The notes beneath the pieces are model-generated. The model was not told the origin of the DNA and ran no database searches. It saw only the letters and a program-made list of their open reading frames with translations. A DNA stretch of 64,000 nt from SHZI01 sp964407855. GTDB taxonomy: Bacteria > Pseudomonadota > Gammaproteobacteria > Steroidobacterales > GCA-2729495. Positions 43,575 to 52,992 of this stretch are shown here, piece by piece. Where the stretch lies: positions 1 through 64,000 of the forward strand of contig CAYOXI010000003.1 of assembly GCA_964407855.1 (NCBI GenBank), given 5' to 3'. Position numbers and translations under genes: made by a program. Positions within the stretch are counted from its first letter, which is position 1. Every line of letters begins with the position of its first letter.

Positions 43575-45722
43575 TCAGAACTTGCCGTAGTAGCCTTCCT
43601 TGAGGGCATCGAAGAGATTGGCGGCGGTGTGTACCTCACCGTCGTACTCGATCTCCTCATCGCCCCGCAGCGTGACCTCGGCCCCGTCATCAAGCACAAA
43701 GGTGTACTTCGTGTTCTGGAGATCCTTCTCCTTGACCAGCACGCCCTGGAAAGCCTCGGGGTTGAAGCGGAAGGTCGTGCAGCCTTTCAGGCCCTTCTCG
43801 TAGGCATACATGTAGATGTCCTTGAACTGCTCGTAGTCGAAGTCCGTCGGGACATTGGCAGTCTTGGAGATCGACGAATCCACCCACCGCTGAGCCGCCG
43901 CCTGGATATCCACATGCTCGCGGGGGGAAATGTCATCAGCCGTGATGAAGTACCCGGGGAGCGCCTCGTCAGCCTTCACGCTGCCCGGCATGGCTCCCGC
44001 ATTGATGAGTTGCCGGTAGGCCAGGAGCTCGAAGGACAATACGTCGACCTTTTCCTTGGATTTCTTGCCCTCCCGGATCACGTTGCGGAAGTAGTGATGG
44101 GCGAAGCTGGGCTCGATGCCATTGCTGGCATTGTTGGCAAAGGACAGGGAGATGGTCCCGGTCGGTGCGATGGAACTGTGATGGGTGAAGCGGGCCCCTA
44201 ACCGCTCCAGGTCCTTGACCAGCTCGGGTGCCACCTCCGCCACCCGCTGCATGTAACGGCTGTAGCGGGCATGCAGCACACGCCCGGTAATCCGGTCGCC
44301 CTCCTTCCAGCCGTCCCCCACCATCTCCGGCCGCTTCCGGAGCATCTCGGCCGTCACCCTGAACTCCTCGAGGAGAATGGGTGCGGGGCCCTTCTCCCGG
44401 GCGAGATCCAGTGCGGACTCCCAGCCGGCCAGGGCCATCTCCCGGGCAACATCGTCGGTGAACTTCACGGACTCGGGCGAGCCGTAGCGCATCCGGAGCA
44501 TGGTGAGCGTGGAGCCGAGGCCCAGAAAGCCCATGCCGTGGCGGCGCTTGCGGAGGATCTCGTCCCGCTGGCGCGACAGTGGCAGGCCATTGACCTCCAC
44601 GACGTTGTCCAGCATGCGGGTAAAAACCTTGACCACCCGGTGATATTCATCCCAGTCGAAGCGCGCCTTGTCCGTGAAGGGGTCGAGGACAAACTTGGTG
44701 AGGTTGACCGACCCGAGGAGGCAGGATCCGTAGGGCGGCAGGGGCTGCTCGCCGCAGGGGTTCGTGGCCCTGATGTTCTCCTCGAACCAGTTGTTGTTCA
44801 TCTCGTTGACCCGGTCGACGAGCACAAAGCCGGGCTCGGCAAAGTCGTAGGTCGACGCCATGATCATGTCCCAGAGGCGGCGGGCCGGCAGCTTCTTGAA
44901 AATGCGGCAGGCAACCAGGCCACGCTCGTTGGTGACATAGCCGGTGCTTGCCGGCCACTCCCGCCAGAGCACCTGCTCAGGATTGTCGAGGTCAAGGCCC
45001 AGCTGCTCTACCTGCCGTTCGTCGACTGGAAAGGTCAGCGCCCAGTCGCGGTTGTGCTTGACCGATTGCATGAACTCGTCGGTGACCAGCAGCGACAGGT
45101 TGAACTGGCGGAGCCGTCCGTCTTCCCGCTTGGCGCGGATGAAGTCGAGAACGTCCGGATGACCGACATCGAAGGTACCCATCTGGGCGCCGCGGCGTCC
45201 ACCGGCGGAGGACACGGTGAAACACATCTTGTCGTAGATATCCATGAAGGACATGGGACCGGAAGTGTGGGCCCCGGCACCGGAAACATAGGCGCCCTTG
45301 GGCCGGAGCGTGGAGAACTCGTAGCCAATGCCGCAGCCGGCCTTGAGGGTGAGGCCGGCCTCATGAACCTTGGTGAGGATGTCCTGCATCGAGTCACCGA
45401 TCGTGCCGGATACCGTGCAGTTGATCGTCGACGTGGCAGGCTTGTGCTCCCGGGCACCGGCATTGGACATGATCCGGCCGGCCGGAATGGCGCCCTTGCG
45501 CAGAGCCCAGAGGAACTGCTCGAACCAGCGCTCGCGCTCGTTCCCGGACTCCACGTCGGCCAGCGCCCGGGCCACACGCTGGAAGGTGTCGTCCATCGTC
45601 TCGTCGACAACCTCACCGGTCTTCGCCTTGAGCCGGTACTTCTTGTCCCAGATGTCGATCGAGGCTTCCTGGAAGCCAATGGTCACTGACCGGAGATTTT
45701 CTGCCTGCACTGCCGATTTCAT
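43575..45722 (-). CDS. nrdJ: Adenosylcobalamin-dependent (class II) ribonucleotide reductase, catalytic subunit
   Basis: Reduces ribonucleotides with a B12-generated thiyl radical, without needing or being destroyed by oxygen. The 715-residue protein has the conserved cysteines: Cys102 (INCTVSGT) and Cys334 as the likely redox pair, and Cys323 in NPCGE as the likely thiyl site, with Asn321 and Glu325. SIAPTGTISLSF and KGCTTFRFNPE are phosphate-binding segments. The long upstream frame is not conserved, so I start at the ATG at 45722. The organism needs cobalamin or its precursors for this enzyme. Confidence 0.95.
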   Translation of the reverse strand: MKSAVQAENLRSVTIGFQEASIDIWDKKYRLKAKTGEVVDETMDDTFQRVARALADVESGNERERWFEQFLWALRKGAIPAGRIMSNAGAREHKPATSTINCTVSGTIGDSMQDILTKVHEAGLTLKAGCGIGYEFSTLRPKGAYVSGAGAHTSGPMSFMDIYDKMCFTVSSAGGRRGAQMGTFDVGHPDVLDFIRAKREDGRLRQFNLSLLVTDEFMQSVKHNRDWALTFPVDERQVEQLGLDLDNPEQVLWREWPASTGYVTNERGLVACRIFKKLPARRLWDMIMASTYDFAEPGFVLVDRVNEMNNNWFEENIRATNPCGEQPLPPYGSCLLGSVNLTKFVLDPFTDKARFDWDEYHRVVKVFTRMLDNVVEVNGLPLSRQRDEILRKRRHGMGFLGLGSTLTMLRMRYGSPESVKFTDDVAREMALAGWESALDLAREKGPAPILLEEFRVTAEMLRKRPEMVGDGWKEGDRITGRVLHARYSRYMQRVAEVAPELVKDLERLGARFTHHSSIAPTGTISLSFANNASNGIEPSFAHHYFRNVIREGKKSKEKVDVLSFELLAYRQLINAGAMPGSVKADEALPGYFITADDISPREHVDIQAAAQRWVDSSISKTANVPTDFDYEQFKDIYMYAYEKGLKGCTTFRFNPEAFQGVLVKEKDLQNTKYTFVLDDGAEVTLRGDEEIEYDGEVHTAANLFDALKEGYYGKF

Positions 45723-45749
45723 ATTCTGAACCCTGCCCCGCCCTGTCCT

Positions 45750-45774
45750 GGCCGTCACCTGGTTCGTGACGGCC
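45750..45774 (-). promoter_or_regulatory. Hairpin in the nrdJ mRNA leader
   Basis: GGCCGTCAC and GTGACGGCC form a perfect 9-bp stem with a 7-nt loop, 28 nt before the nrdJ ATG. The leader of about 176 nt has no B12-box that I recognise, so this is not evidently a cobalamin riboswitch. Confidence 0.5.
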
Positions 45775-45875
45775 CGCCCCGGTCCGGCGGCCTGGCGACT
45801 GGCGTCGCTCCTGGCTACCGGGCCCCAATCCCCCGAAGTCCCCACTGTCGGGGGCCGAACTTGATGAAAAAGCCA

Positions 45876-45891
45876 GCACAAGATGTTGTGC
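45876..45891 (-). promoter_or_regulatory. Candidate NrdR operator at the nrdJ promoter
   Basis: The 16-bp perfect palindrome with core CACAACATCTTGTG matches the NrdR-box consensus (ACACwATATATwGTGT) at 12 of 16 positions by my alignment. It lies about 7-22 nt downstream of the predicted transcription start, where a bound repressor would block the promoter. nrdR itself is not in the window. Confidence 0.7.
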
Positions 45892-45904
45892 CGGCCCGAG
45901 GGGT

Positions 45905-45933
45905 ACATTAGGACTGGGCCCGGAGGCTGTCAA
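45905..45933 (-). promoter_or_regulatory. Sigma-70 promoter of nrdJ
   Basis: On the minus strand a perfect TTGACA (45933-45928) is followed after exactly 17 nt by TAATGT (45910-45905). Transcription should start near 45898, just before the NrdR-type palindrome, giving a leader of about 176 nt. Confidence 0.75.
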
Positions 45934-46055
45934 GAATTTTCTGGCCTGGAATGTTCGCTTTTTTATTCTTTTAATACAAATACATATGAGTCTTCCGACT
46001 AATTTTCAGGAGGGTTTTTCCAGACCCTGGCCAGGCGCTCTTCCCGACCCATGCA

Positions 46056-46071
46056 ACACAAGATGTTGGGG
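46056..46071. promoter_or_regulatory. Second, asymmetric NrdR-like box
   Basis: ACACAAGATGTTGGGG repeats 13 of the bases of the box at the nrdJ promoter but has one degenerate arm. The centres of the two sites are 180 bp apart, far more than the two to three helical turns usual for paired NrdR boxes. Its role is open. Confidence 0.4.
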
Positions 46072-46227
46072 TAGACCATCCCCAGCCCACGCAGAGCTTG
46101 TCCACAGGCTTTCCAGCCGGGCATCCACTGGCTGCTGCCGAGCCCATCGGGGCAGCAGCAGCGCCGCCCCGCCTGCCGAAACCCGTTATGATTTCCCGTC
46201 GTTTCTCCATTCGGGAAGTTCTCGCGC

Positions 46228-47607
<1,380 letters not shown>

Positions 47608-47637
47608 CGGCCGGATCGGGCACGAGGCCCCGGAGAA

Positions 47638-48585
47638 ATGGCGACCTACTGCGTGTTTGGCGGCGGTGGATTTCTGGGCTCCCGTCTGGTTGCCCGGCTG
47701 GCCGGCGCCGGTCATTCGGTCACAGTACCGACCCGGGATCCAGCCCGGGTGCGACACCTGCTCGTCCTGCCCACCGTCCGGGTCATCAGGGCGGACATCC
47801 ACGACGCCGGAGCCCTGACTGGCCTGCTCGACGGCTGTACCGCCGCCGTCAACCTGGTCGGGATTCTCAACGAGTCCGGCCGCGACGGGGCCGGATTCCG
47901 GCGGGCGCACGCCACACTCACCGCCAGCCTGCTGGCTGCCTGCAGGGCGACGGGTGTTCGTCGCTTCGCCCAGGTCAGTGCCCTTAAGGCCGGCGACCCG
48001 ACGGCGACCAGCCACTACCTGCGCTCGAAGGGCGAGGCCGAGGTGGCAATCCGCGCGTCGGACCTGGACTGGACCATCCTGCAACCCTCCGTCATCTTTG
48101 GTCCAGGCGACTCCTTTCTGAACCGCTTTGCGGGCCTGCTGCGCCTCATTCCGGTTGCCCTGCCGCTGGCCATGCCGAACGCGCGCTTTGCGCCGGTGCA
48201 CGTCGACGACGTGGTGCTGGCGCTGGAGGCTGTGCTGGGCGAGCCGGCCACGGCGGGACACACCTACCAGCTGTGCGGACCCGAGGTGTTCACCCTGGCA
48301 GAACTGGTGGAACTCGTCGCCGCCGCGCTCGGCCTGCAGCGATGGATCATCGGCCTGCCCCGGAACATTTCCCGGTTCCAGGCCGCGGTGATGGATTTCG
48401 TGCCGGGCAAGCCCTTCTCGACGGACAACTACCGCTCACTGCTGGTCGACAGCGTCTGCACCAGCGACGGCTTCGGTAGCCTCGGCATCGTGCCCCGCCC
48501 CCTGCGACTGAACCTGGCCGGGACCCTCGGCGGTGCAGGCCTTCCCGGCCCTATGGACAGTTTCCGGATGCGGGCCCGCCGCTGA
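47638..48585 (+). CDS. NDUFA9-like NAD(P)-binding protein (complex I assembly/SDR family)
   Basis: An atypical short-chain dehydrogenase of 315 residues related to the mitochondrial complex I subunit NDUFA9. The nucleotide-binding motif is FGGGGFLGSRLV, followed by LPTVRVIRADIHD, AVNLVGILNESG, the SALKAGDPTATSHYLRSKGEAE active-site region and FAPVHVDDVV. Bacterial members are often called NAD-dependent epimerase/dehydratase; the substrate is unknown. Its last 35 nt overlap the convergent aminopeptidase gene. Confidence 0.85.
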   Translation: MATYCVFGGGGFLGSRLVARLAGAGHSVTVPTRDPARVRHLLVLPTVRVIRADIHDAGALTGLLDGCTAAVNLVGILNESGRDGAGFRRAHATLTASLLAACRATGVRRFAQVSALKAGDPTATSHYLRSKGEAEVAIRASDLDWTILQPSVIFGPGDSFLNRFAGLLRLIPVALPLAMPNARFAPVHVDDVVLALEAVLGEPATAGHTYQLCGPEVFTLAELVELVAAALGLQRWIIGLPRNISRFQAAVMDFVPGKPFSTDNYRSLLVDSVCTSDGFGSLGIVPRPLRLNLAGTLGGAGLPGPMDSFRMRARR

Positions 48586-49666
48586 GCGGTGCGAGGCTCG
48601 CAAGGAAGCGCATGCGCTCCGCCGGATCAAGCTCCGCCAGTTCCCGCACCCTGGCGTAGAAGCGCGGAAAATCCCCGCCGGCGTCCGCGAGCAGACGGGC
48701 AAACGCCGGCACATGGGTCTCGTAGGAAGAAAGCGCCACGAGCCTGGCGTTGTTCAGCCCCTCGTCGAACCAGCTGTCGAATACCGGCGGGCCAGTCCAG
48801 TCCGCACGCAGCGCCCGGTAATGTTCCCTGCTTCGCTCGAACGCGGCGTCCCGGGCAGCCCGGCGCTGGTCCTTGGGCCCGGGGGCAGCATAGATGACGG
48901 CCAGTTCGGCCCGCAGCCCGGCCACGAGCTGCCGGGCAGCCGCGCGACGGACGAGGCCCGTGTCAAACGCACACCGTGCTGCCTCATCCCCGCGGGACGC
49001 CAGCCAGCGTCGCGTGCCTTCCTGCTCGACGAGGCTCGCAAAGCCCTCGTTGAACAGCGTATCGCCCGGTACATAGAGGAGCTGATGGGCAAGCTCGTGG
49101 AACAGCAGGCCGGCCACCGCCGTGTCCGTATAGCGCAGCATCGTGTTGAGTACCGGATCCGCGAACCAGCCCAGCGTGGAATAGGCCGGCACGCCACCGA
49201 CATGGACGTCGTCGCCCTGCGACTCCAGAGCGGCGGCGAAGGCCCTCGCCCGCTCCTCGCGGAACCAGCCCCGGTAGGTGGTGCAGCCGGCAACCGGGTA
49301 GCACCACTCGCGGGGCTCCAGGGACAGGTCCGGTGCCGCAAAGACATTCCAGACCACGTAGGGCCTGCCAAGATCCGCGTAGTGTCCATAGCTGCGGCTG
49401 CGGGGCAGGCCAAGGTACACGCGGGCAAAAACCAGGGCGGCATCCACCACCAGCAGCTTCTGCCGGAGTTCCTCCGGTGTGTCCGCCTGGAGCAGCACCT
49501 TTTCCAGCGGCTGGCGGCTGCGCATCAGTTCCGCCTGGCCATTGATGGCCTGCAGGTAGTAGCCGGTGCCGCAACTTGCCGGCAGCACGGCAAGCGCCAG
49601 GTACAGCAGGACCCGAAGGCCGATCCGCCATCTGCCTGGCCCCGTTGCCTGAGCGCGCTTCGCCAT
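48551..49666 (-). CDS. Putative lipoprotein aminopeptidase (PF10023-like zinc metallopeptidase)
   Basis: A 371-residue protein of the predicted aminopeptidase family. The N-terminus has a basic stretch, a hydrophobic helix and a lipobox-like LPASC, so it is probably an outer- or inner-membrane lipoprotein. The zinc site HELAHQ is present, with a downstream Glu in FNEGFASLVE fitting the gluzincin pattern. Conserved segments GHYADLGRPYVVWNVFAAPDLSL and STLGWFADPVLNTML are typical of the family. I chose the ATG at 49666; the longer frame is the antisense of cca. Activity has not, to my knowledge, been firmly shown for the family. Confidence 0.85.
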   Translation of the reverse strand: MAKRAQATGPGRWRIGLRVLLYLALAVLPASCGTGYYLQAINGQAELMRSRQPLEKVLLQADTPEELRQKLLVVDAALVFARVYLGLPRSRSYGHYADLGRPYVVWNVFAAPDLSLEPREWCYPVAGCTTYRGWFREERARAFAAALESQGDDVHVGGVPAYSTLGWFADPVLNTMLRYTDTAVAGLLFHELAHQLLYVPGDTLFNEGFASLVEQEGTRRWLASRGDEAARCAFDTGLVRRAAARQLVAGLRAELAVIYAAPGPKDQRRAARDAAFERSREHYRALRADWTGPPVFDSWFDEGLNNARLVALSSYETHVPAFARLLADAGGDFPRFYARVRELAELDPAERMRFLASLAPLSGGPASGNCP

Positions 49667-49686
49667 GACCCGGGCAGGATAGCGGC

Positions 49687-49701
49687 TACAATCCATTGAT
49701 G
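49687..49701 (+). promoter_or_regulatory. Candidate promoter of cca with -10 next to the start codon
   Basis: TACAAT at 49687-49692 ends 6 nt before the ATG at 49699, and ATGACC lies 16 nt upstream as a partial -35. The predicted start of transcription is the ATG itself. There is no ribosome-binding site. Confidence 0.42.
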
Positions 49702-50931
49702 CAGGTCTACCTCGTTGGCGGCGCGGTCCGGGACCGCTTGCTTGGTCTGCCGGTGCGGGAACGCGACTGGGTTGTGGTCGGCGCGCGCACGACCGATCTG
49801 GATGCCCTTGGGTACCGGCGGGTCGGACGCGATTTTCCCGTGTATCTCCACCCGCAGACCAACGAGGAATACGCGCTCGCCCGGACGGAGCGCAAGACGG
49901 CACCTGGATACCGTGGCTTCACGGTGCACGCTGACCCCACAGTGACACTGGAAGAAGACCTGCAGCGCCGCGACCTCACCATCAACGCAATGGCAGAGGA
50001 CCGCGACGGGAACATCCTTGATCCGGTCGGTGGCCGGGCCCATCTCGAGGCACGCGTCCTGCACCACGTGTCCGACGCGTTTCGGGAGGACCCGGTGCGG
50101 CTGTTGCGGGTCGCGCGCTTTGCGGCGCGCTTTCATCACCTGGGATTCCGCGTGGCTCCGGGCACGCGGGCGCTGATGGCCGCCATGGTGCGCAATGGCG
50201 AGGTGAGTGCGCTGGTTGCCGAACGGGTCTGGCAGGAGACCGAACGGGCGCTGGCGGAGCCAGATCCCTCGGTCTATTTCGAGGTCCTGCGGGACTGCGG
50301 CGCGCTGGCCGTGGTCTTTCCCGAAGTGGAGGCCCTCTTCGGCGTGCCCCAGCCTGCCAGGTGGCACCCGGAAATCGATACCGGCCTGCATGTGATGCTG
50401 GCACTCGATCACGCGGCCCGGCGCGGCTTCAGCACCGAGGTACGCTTTGCGGTGCTGGTGCATGACCTCGGCAAGGGGACCACGCCGCCCGAACAGCTGC
50501 CGAGTCATCCGGGCCACGAGGAACGCAGCGTGGCTCTCCTGCAGGAGCTTTGCCAGCGTCTCGCCGTACCCAACCGGTGCCGTGACCTCGCCATCGCCGT
50601 GGCCCGTCACCACGGCGTCTGCCACCGGGCGCTGGAACTTCGCCCGGTCACGCTGCTGCGGCTGCTGGAAAGCCTCGACGCCTTTCGGGCCAGCGCCCGG
50701 GTTGTCCCGTTCCTGGATGCCTGCGAGGCCGACGCCCGGGGCCGCACCGGCCTCGAGGATCAACCCTACCCCCAGCGCAGCCTGGTCGAAGCGGTCTGGC
50801 AGGCCGCACGCAGCGTGGACACGAGGTCCGTCGCGGCACCAGGCCTCACCGGAGAGGCGCTCGGTGAGGCCATCCGCAGGGCGCGGCTCGCGGCCGTTGC
50901 AGCCGCCCGCGGTGACTTCAACCCGGACTGA
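49699..50931 (+). CDS. cca: CCA-adding enzyme (multifunctional tRNA nucleotidyltransferase)
   Basis: Adds or repairs the 3' CCA of tRNA. The 410-residue protein is a class II nucleotidyltransferase: YLVGGAVRDRLLG at the N-terminus, RDWVVVGA, the EEDLQRRDLTINAMA motif, EDPVRLLRVARFAARF and the tRNA-binding neck and body. A C-terminal HD domain (VHDLGKG, GHEERS) gives the phosphohydrolase activities of the gammaproteobacterial multifunctional type. A TTG immediately before the ATG is also open. It is divergent from the aminopeptidase gene. Confidence 0.96.
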   Translation: MQVYLVGGAVRDRLLGLPVRERDWVVVGARTTDLDALGYRRVGRDFPVYLHPQTNEEYALARTERKTAPGYRGFTVHADPTVTLEEDLQRRDLTINAMAEDRDGNILDPVGGRAHLEARVLHHVSDAFREDPVRLLRVARFAARFHHLGFRVAPGTRALMAAMVRNGEVSALVAERVWQETERALAEPDPSVYFEVLRDCGALAVVFPEVEALFGVPQPARWHPEIDTGLHVMLALDHAARRGFSTEVRFAVLVHDLGKGTTPPEQLPSHPGHEERSVALLQELCQRLAVPNRCRDLAIAVARHHGVCHRALELRPVTLLRLLESLDAFRASARVVPFLDACEADARGRTGLEDQPYPQRSLVEAVWQAARSVDTRSVAAPGLTGEALGEAIRRARLAAVAAARGDFNPD

Positions 50932-50955
50932 CAGGCTGCGGGCCTGCAACCAGTC

Positions 50956-52122
50956 CTACAGCCAGTCGCGCAGATCCCGGTACATCAGCGGTGAGGCGGG
51001 TTCCCAGCCACGCGTCAGGGCCAGCACCTTGAAGCGCTCACCCATTTCACCCGGCAGCAGCAGCTGCGCCGCCTCCCGGCTCAGCATCACGCCTGCCTGA
51101 TCGTCGGCCAAACCCGTCACTTCCTCGAGGATGCCGGTGGCCAGCAGGTAGTGGGCCTGCGTGCCATAGGCCGACACGTGCAGGTTTGCGGCACTGGCCG
51201 CGTCAGCTGCGGCCGAGAAATCCACCCAGGCGGTAATGTCCTGCAGGCCCGGGTACAGAAAGGGATCCTCGTGGCGCCGGTGCCGGTAGTGGCAGGCCAG
51301 CGTGCCGGCATACCGCCCCGCGTGGTAGACGTCGCGCCGGGTGCCGCCGTAGTCGGTGCACAGCACCAGTCCCTGCCGGAGCGCACCGCCCAGCGCAGCA
51401 ACCCACGCCGGAAGTGGCAGACAGAGCTCGCTGGTGAAGCCCGCCGGCAGGGGGCTACCCAGCGCCGTGCCAAGGGCTGTCACGGCAGCTGCCAGTGCCG
51501 GCGGGGCCGGGCGCTCGGCCCAGTTGAAGGACGGACCCTCCCGGCGGACGCCCAGTTGCACCACCCCGGCGGAATCGACCCTGAAGCGCTCCACGGGCAG
51601 TGCATCCAGTACCTCGTTGGCCAGCACGACCCCGGTGATGGGCACGGTCGGCCAGTCGTCCAGCCACGTGACGCGGGGCAACAGGTCGGGTACGCGACGT
51701 GCGAGGGTATCGCGCTGGCGCGCCCGCAGGTCAGCGCTGATCTCGAGGATCAGGTACGTCGCCGGCAGTGAGGGGCGCAGCACCGCGAGCAGATCCGCCG
51801 CGAGCGCACCCGAGCCCGCGCCAATCTCCAGGACCGTCCCGCCTCCCAGGTCACCGAGTACCTGTGCCACCGTGCGAGTGAGGCTGCGGGCGAACAGTGA
51901 TCCCAGTTCCGGCGCGGTAACGAAATCCCCGGCGGCGCCGAACTTCTGCGCGCCGCTGCTGTAGTAGCCGAGACCGGGAGCGTAGAGCACCGCATTCATG
52001 TAGTCGGCGAACGAGATATAGCCGCCGGCTGCGTCAATCTGGCGCCGTACCAGCTGGCACAGCCGGTCGCTGTGCGCGAGGGCGACCGCGTCTGGGGTTG
52101 GCAGTCCGGATCCGTTGTGCAT
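50956..52122 (-). CDS. SAM-dependent methyltransferase, MidA/NDUFAF7 family
   Basis: A 388-residue class I methyltransferase of the family whose mitochondrial member NDUFAF7 methylates an Arg in a complex I subunit. Recognisable stretches are ISFADYMNAVLYAPGLGYYSSGAQKFGAAGDFVTAPELG, the SAM-binding VLEIGAGSGALA, LEISADLRARQ, ANEVLDALPVERF and LCTDYGGTRRDVYH. The bacterial target is unknown. I chose the ATG at 52122, which has TAGATT 8 nt upstream; in-frame ATGs further upstream (52230, 52188) would overlap the divergent pteridine reductase gene. Confidence 0.88.
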   Translation of the reverse strand: MHNGSGLPTPDAVALAHSDRLCQLVRRQIDAAGGYISFADYMNAVLYAPGLGYYSSGAQKFGAAGDFVTAPELGSLFARSLTRTVAQVLGDLGGGTVLEIGAGSGALAADLLAVLRPSLPATYLILEISADLRARQRDTLARRVPDLLPRVTWLDDWPTVPITGVVLANEVLDALPVERFRVDSAGVVQLGVRREGPSFNWAERPAPPALAAAVTALGTALGSPLPAGFTSELCLPLPAWVAALGGALRQGLVLCTDYGGTRRDVYHAGRYAGTLACHYRHRRHEDPFLYPGLQDITAWVDFSAAADAASAANLHVSAYGTQAHYLLATGILEEVTGLADDQAGVMLSREAAQLLLPGEMGERFKVLALTRGWEPASPLMYRDLRDWL

Positions 52123-52136
52123 CGTGGTGTAATCTA
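52123..52136 (-). promoter_or_regulatory. Candidate -10 element of the MidA-like gene
   Basis: TAGATT on the minus strand (52136-52131) ends 8 nt before the ATG at 52122 with no ribosome-binding site between. This is a further possible leaderless start. Confidence 0.35.
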
Positions 52137-52186
52137 AACCACGGCTGCACCTGACCCGCACCTTTGGCGCATCGAAAGCGATTCTC

Positions 52187-52939
52187 ATGAGCACATCGCC
52201 TGCCCTGACCGACCGCTGGGCGCTGATCACCGGCGCCGGCCGGCGCGTGGGCGCGGAGATCGCCCGGGTGCTGCATGGGGCTGGTGCGGGTGTGGCGATC
52301 CATTACCGGGGTTCGGACCTGGATGCGCAGGCACTGGTCGCAAGCCTGAACGCCGAACGGCGCGACTCCGCTTTCGCCCTCCAGGCAGACCTGCTGGATA
52401 CCGGGCGACTCGGGCATCTCGTCGAGAGCGTCGTTGCCCGCGCGGGCAGGCTGGACATCCTGGTCAACAATGCGTCGAGTTTTTACCCGACCCCGCTGGC
52501 AACCGTCTCGGAAGAACAGTGGACCGACCTGATGGGCAGCAACCTGAAGGCGCCACTGTTTCTCGCCCAGGCCGCGCTACCCCACCTGAAGCGCAATCGT
52601 GGCTCCATCGTCAACATCGTGGATATCCACGCCGCGCGCCCGTTGCGGGATCATCCCGTGTACGGCGCGGCCAAGGCCGGGCTGGTGCACCTGACCCGGG
52701 CCCTCGCCCGCGACCTCGCACCGGAGATCCGGGTCAACGGTGTCGCCCCGGGCGCCATCATCTGGCCCGAGACCGGGTACACCGACAGCATGCGGGACAG
52801 CGTGCTGCGCCAGGTGCCACTGAAAAGGGTGGGCGAACCGGCCGATATTGCGGGCTGCGTGCTGTATCTGGTCCGCGATGCCGTCTATGTCACAGGACAG
52901 GTGATCGCGGTTGATGGCGGACGGAGTGTCGGCTGGTAG
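52187..52939 (+). CDS. folM: Pteridine reductase-like SDR (FolM type)
   Basis: A 250-residue classical short-chain dehydrogenase. The nucleotide-binding motif is ITGAGRRVGAEIA, in which the RR pair replaces the usual Gly-rich run and is typical of NADPH-dependent pteridine reductases. NNASSFYPTPL and the catalytic Tyr/Lys in VYGAAKAGLV follow, with NGVAPGAIIWPE near the end. FolM-type enzymes reduce dihydromonapterin and dihydrofolate. The convergent neighbours folK and folB make a folate or pterin role likely. Without them FabG-like function would be the alternative. Confidence 0.87.
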   Translation: MSTSPALTDRWALITGAGRRVGAEIARVLHGAGAGVAIHYRGSDLDAQALVASLNAERRDSAFALQADLLDTGRLGHLVESVVARAGRLDILVNNASSFYPTPLATVSEEQWTDLMGSNLKAPLFLAQAALPHLKRNRGSIVNIVDIHAARPLRDHPVYGAAKAGLVHLTRALARDLAPEIRVNGVAPGAIIWPETGYTDSMRDSVLRQVPLKRVGEPADIAGCVLYLVRDAVYVTGQVIAVDGGRSVGW

Positions 52940-52992
52940 GCACCGCCTGGCGCAGGATTCCTCCGTCCTGGCCTGCAGGAAAATGCGGACCT

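Larger units (their letters stand above)
45723..46227. other. 505-nt intergenic control region between nrdJ and the DegP-like gene
   Basis: No credible gene is present; the open frames here lack ribosome-binding sites and conserved features. On the nrdJ side it holds a strong promoter, an NrdR-type box, a 9-bp hairpin in the leader and, further out, a second box-like sequence. A run of about 35 AT-rich bases (45958-45992) lies between the boxes. On the degP side there is TATGAT at 46187-46192, 35 nt before the ATG, without a convincing -35. Confidence 0.7.

Noticed and set aside
45723..45898. Cobalamin riboswitch upstream of nrdJ
   Set aside because: The conserved B12-box core and the expected long multi-stem layout are not visible; only one simple hairpin stands out.
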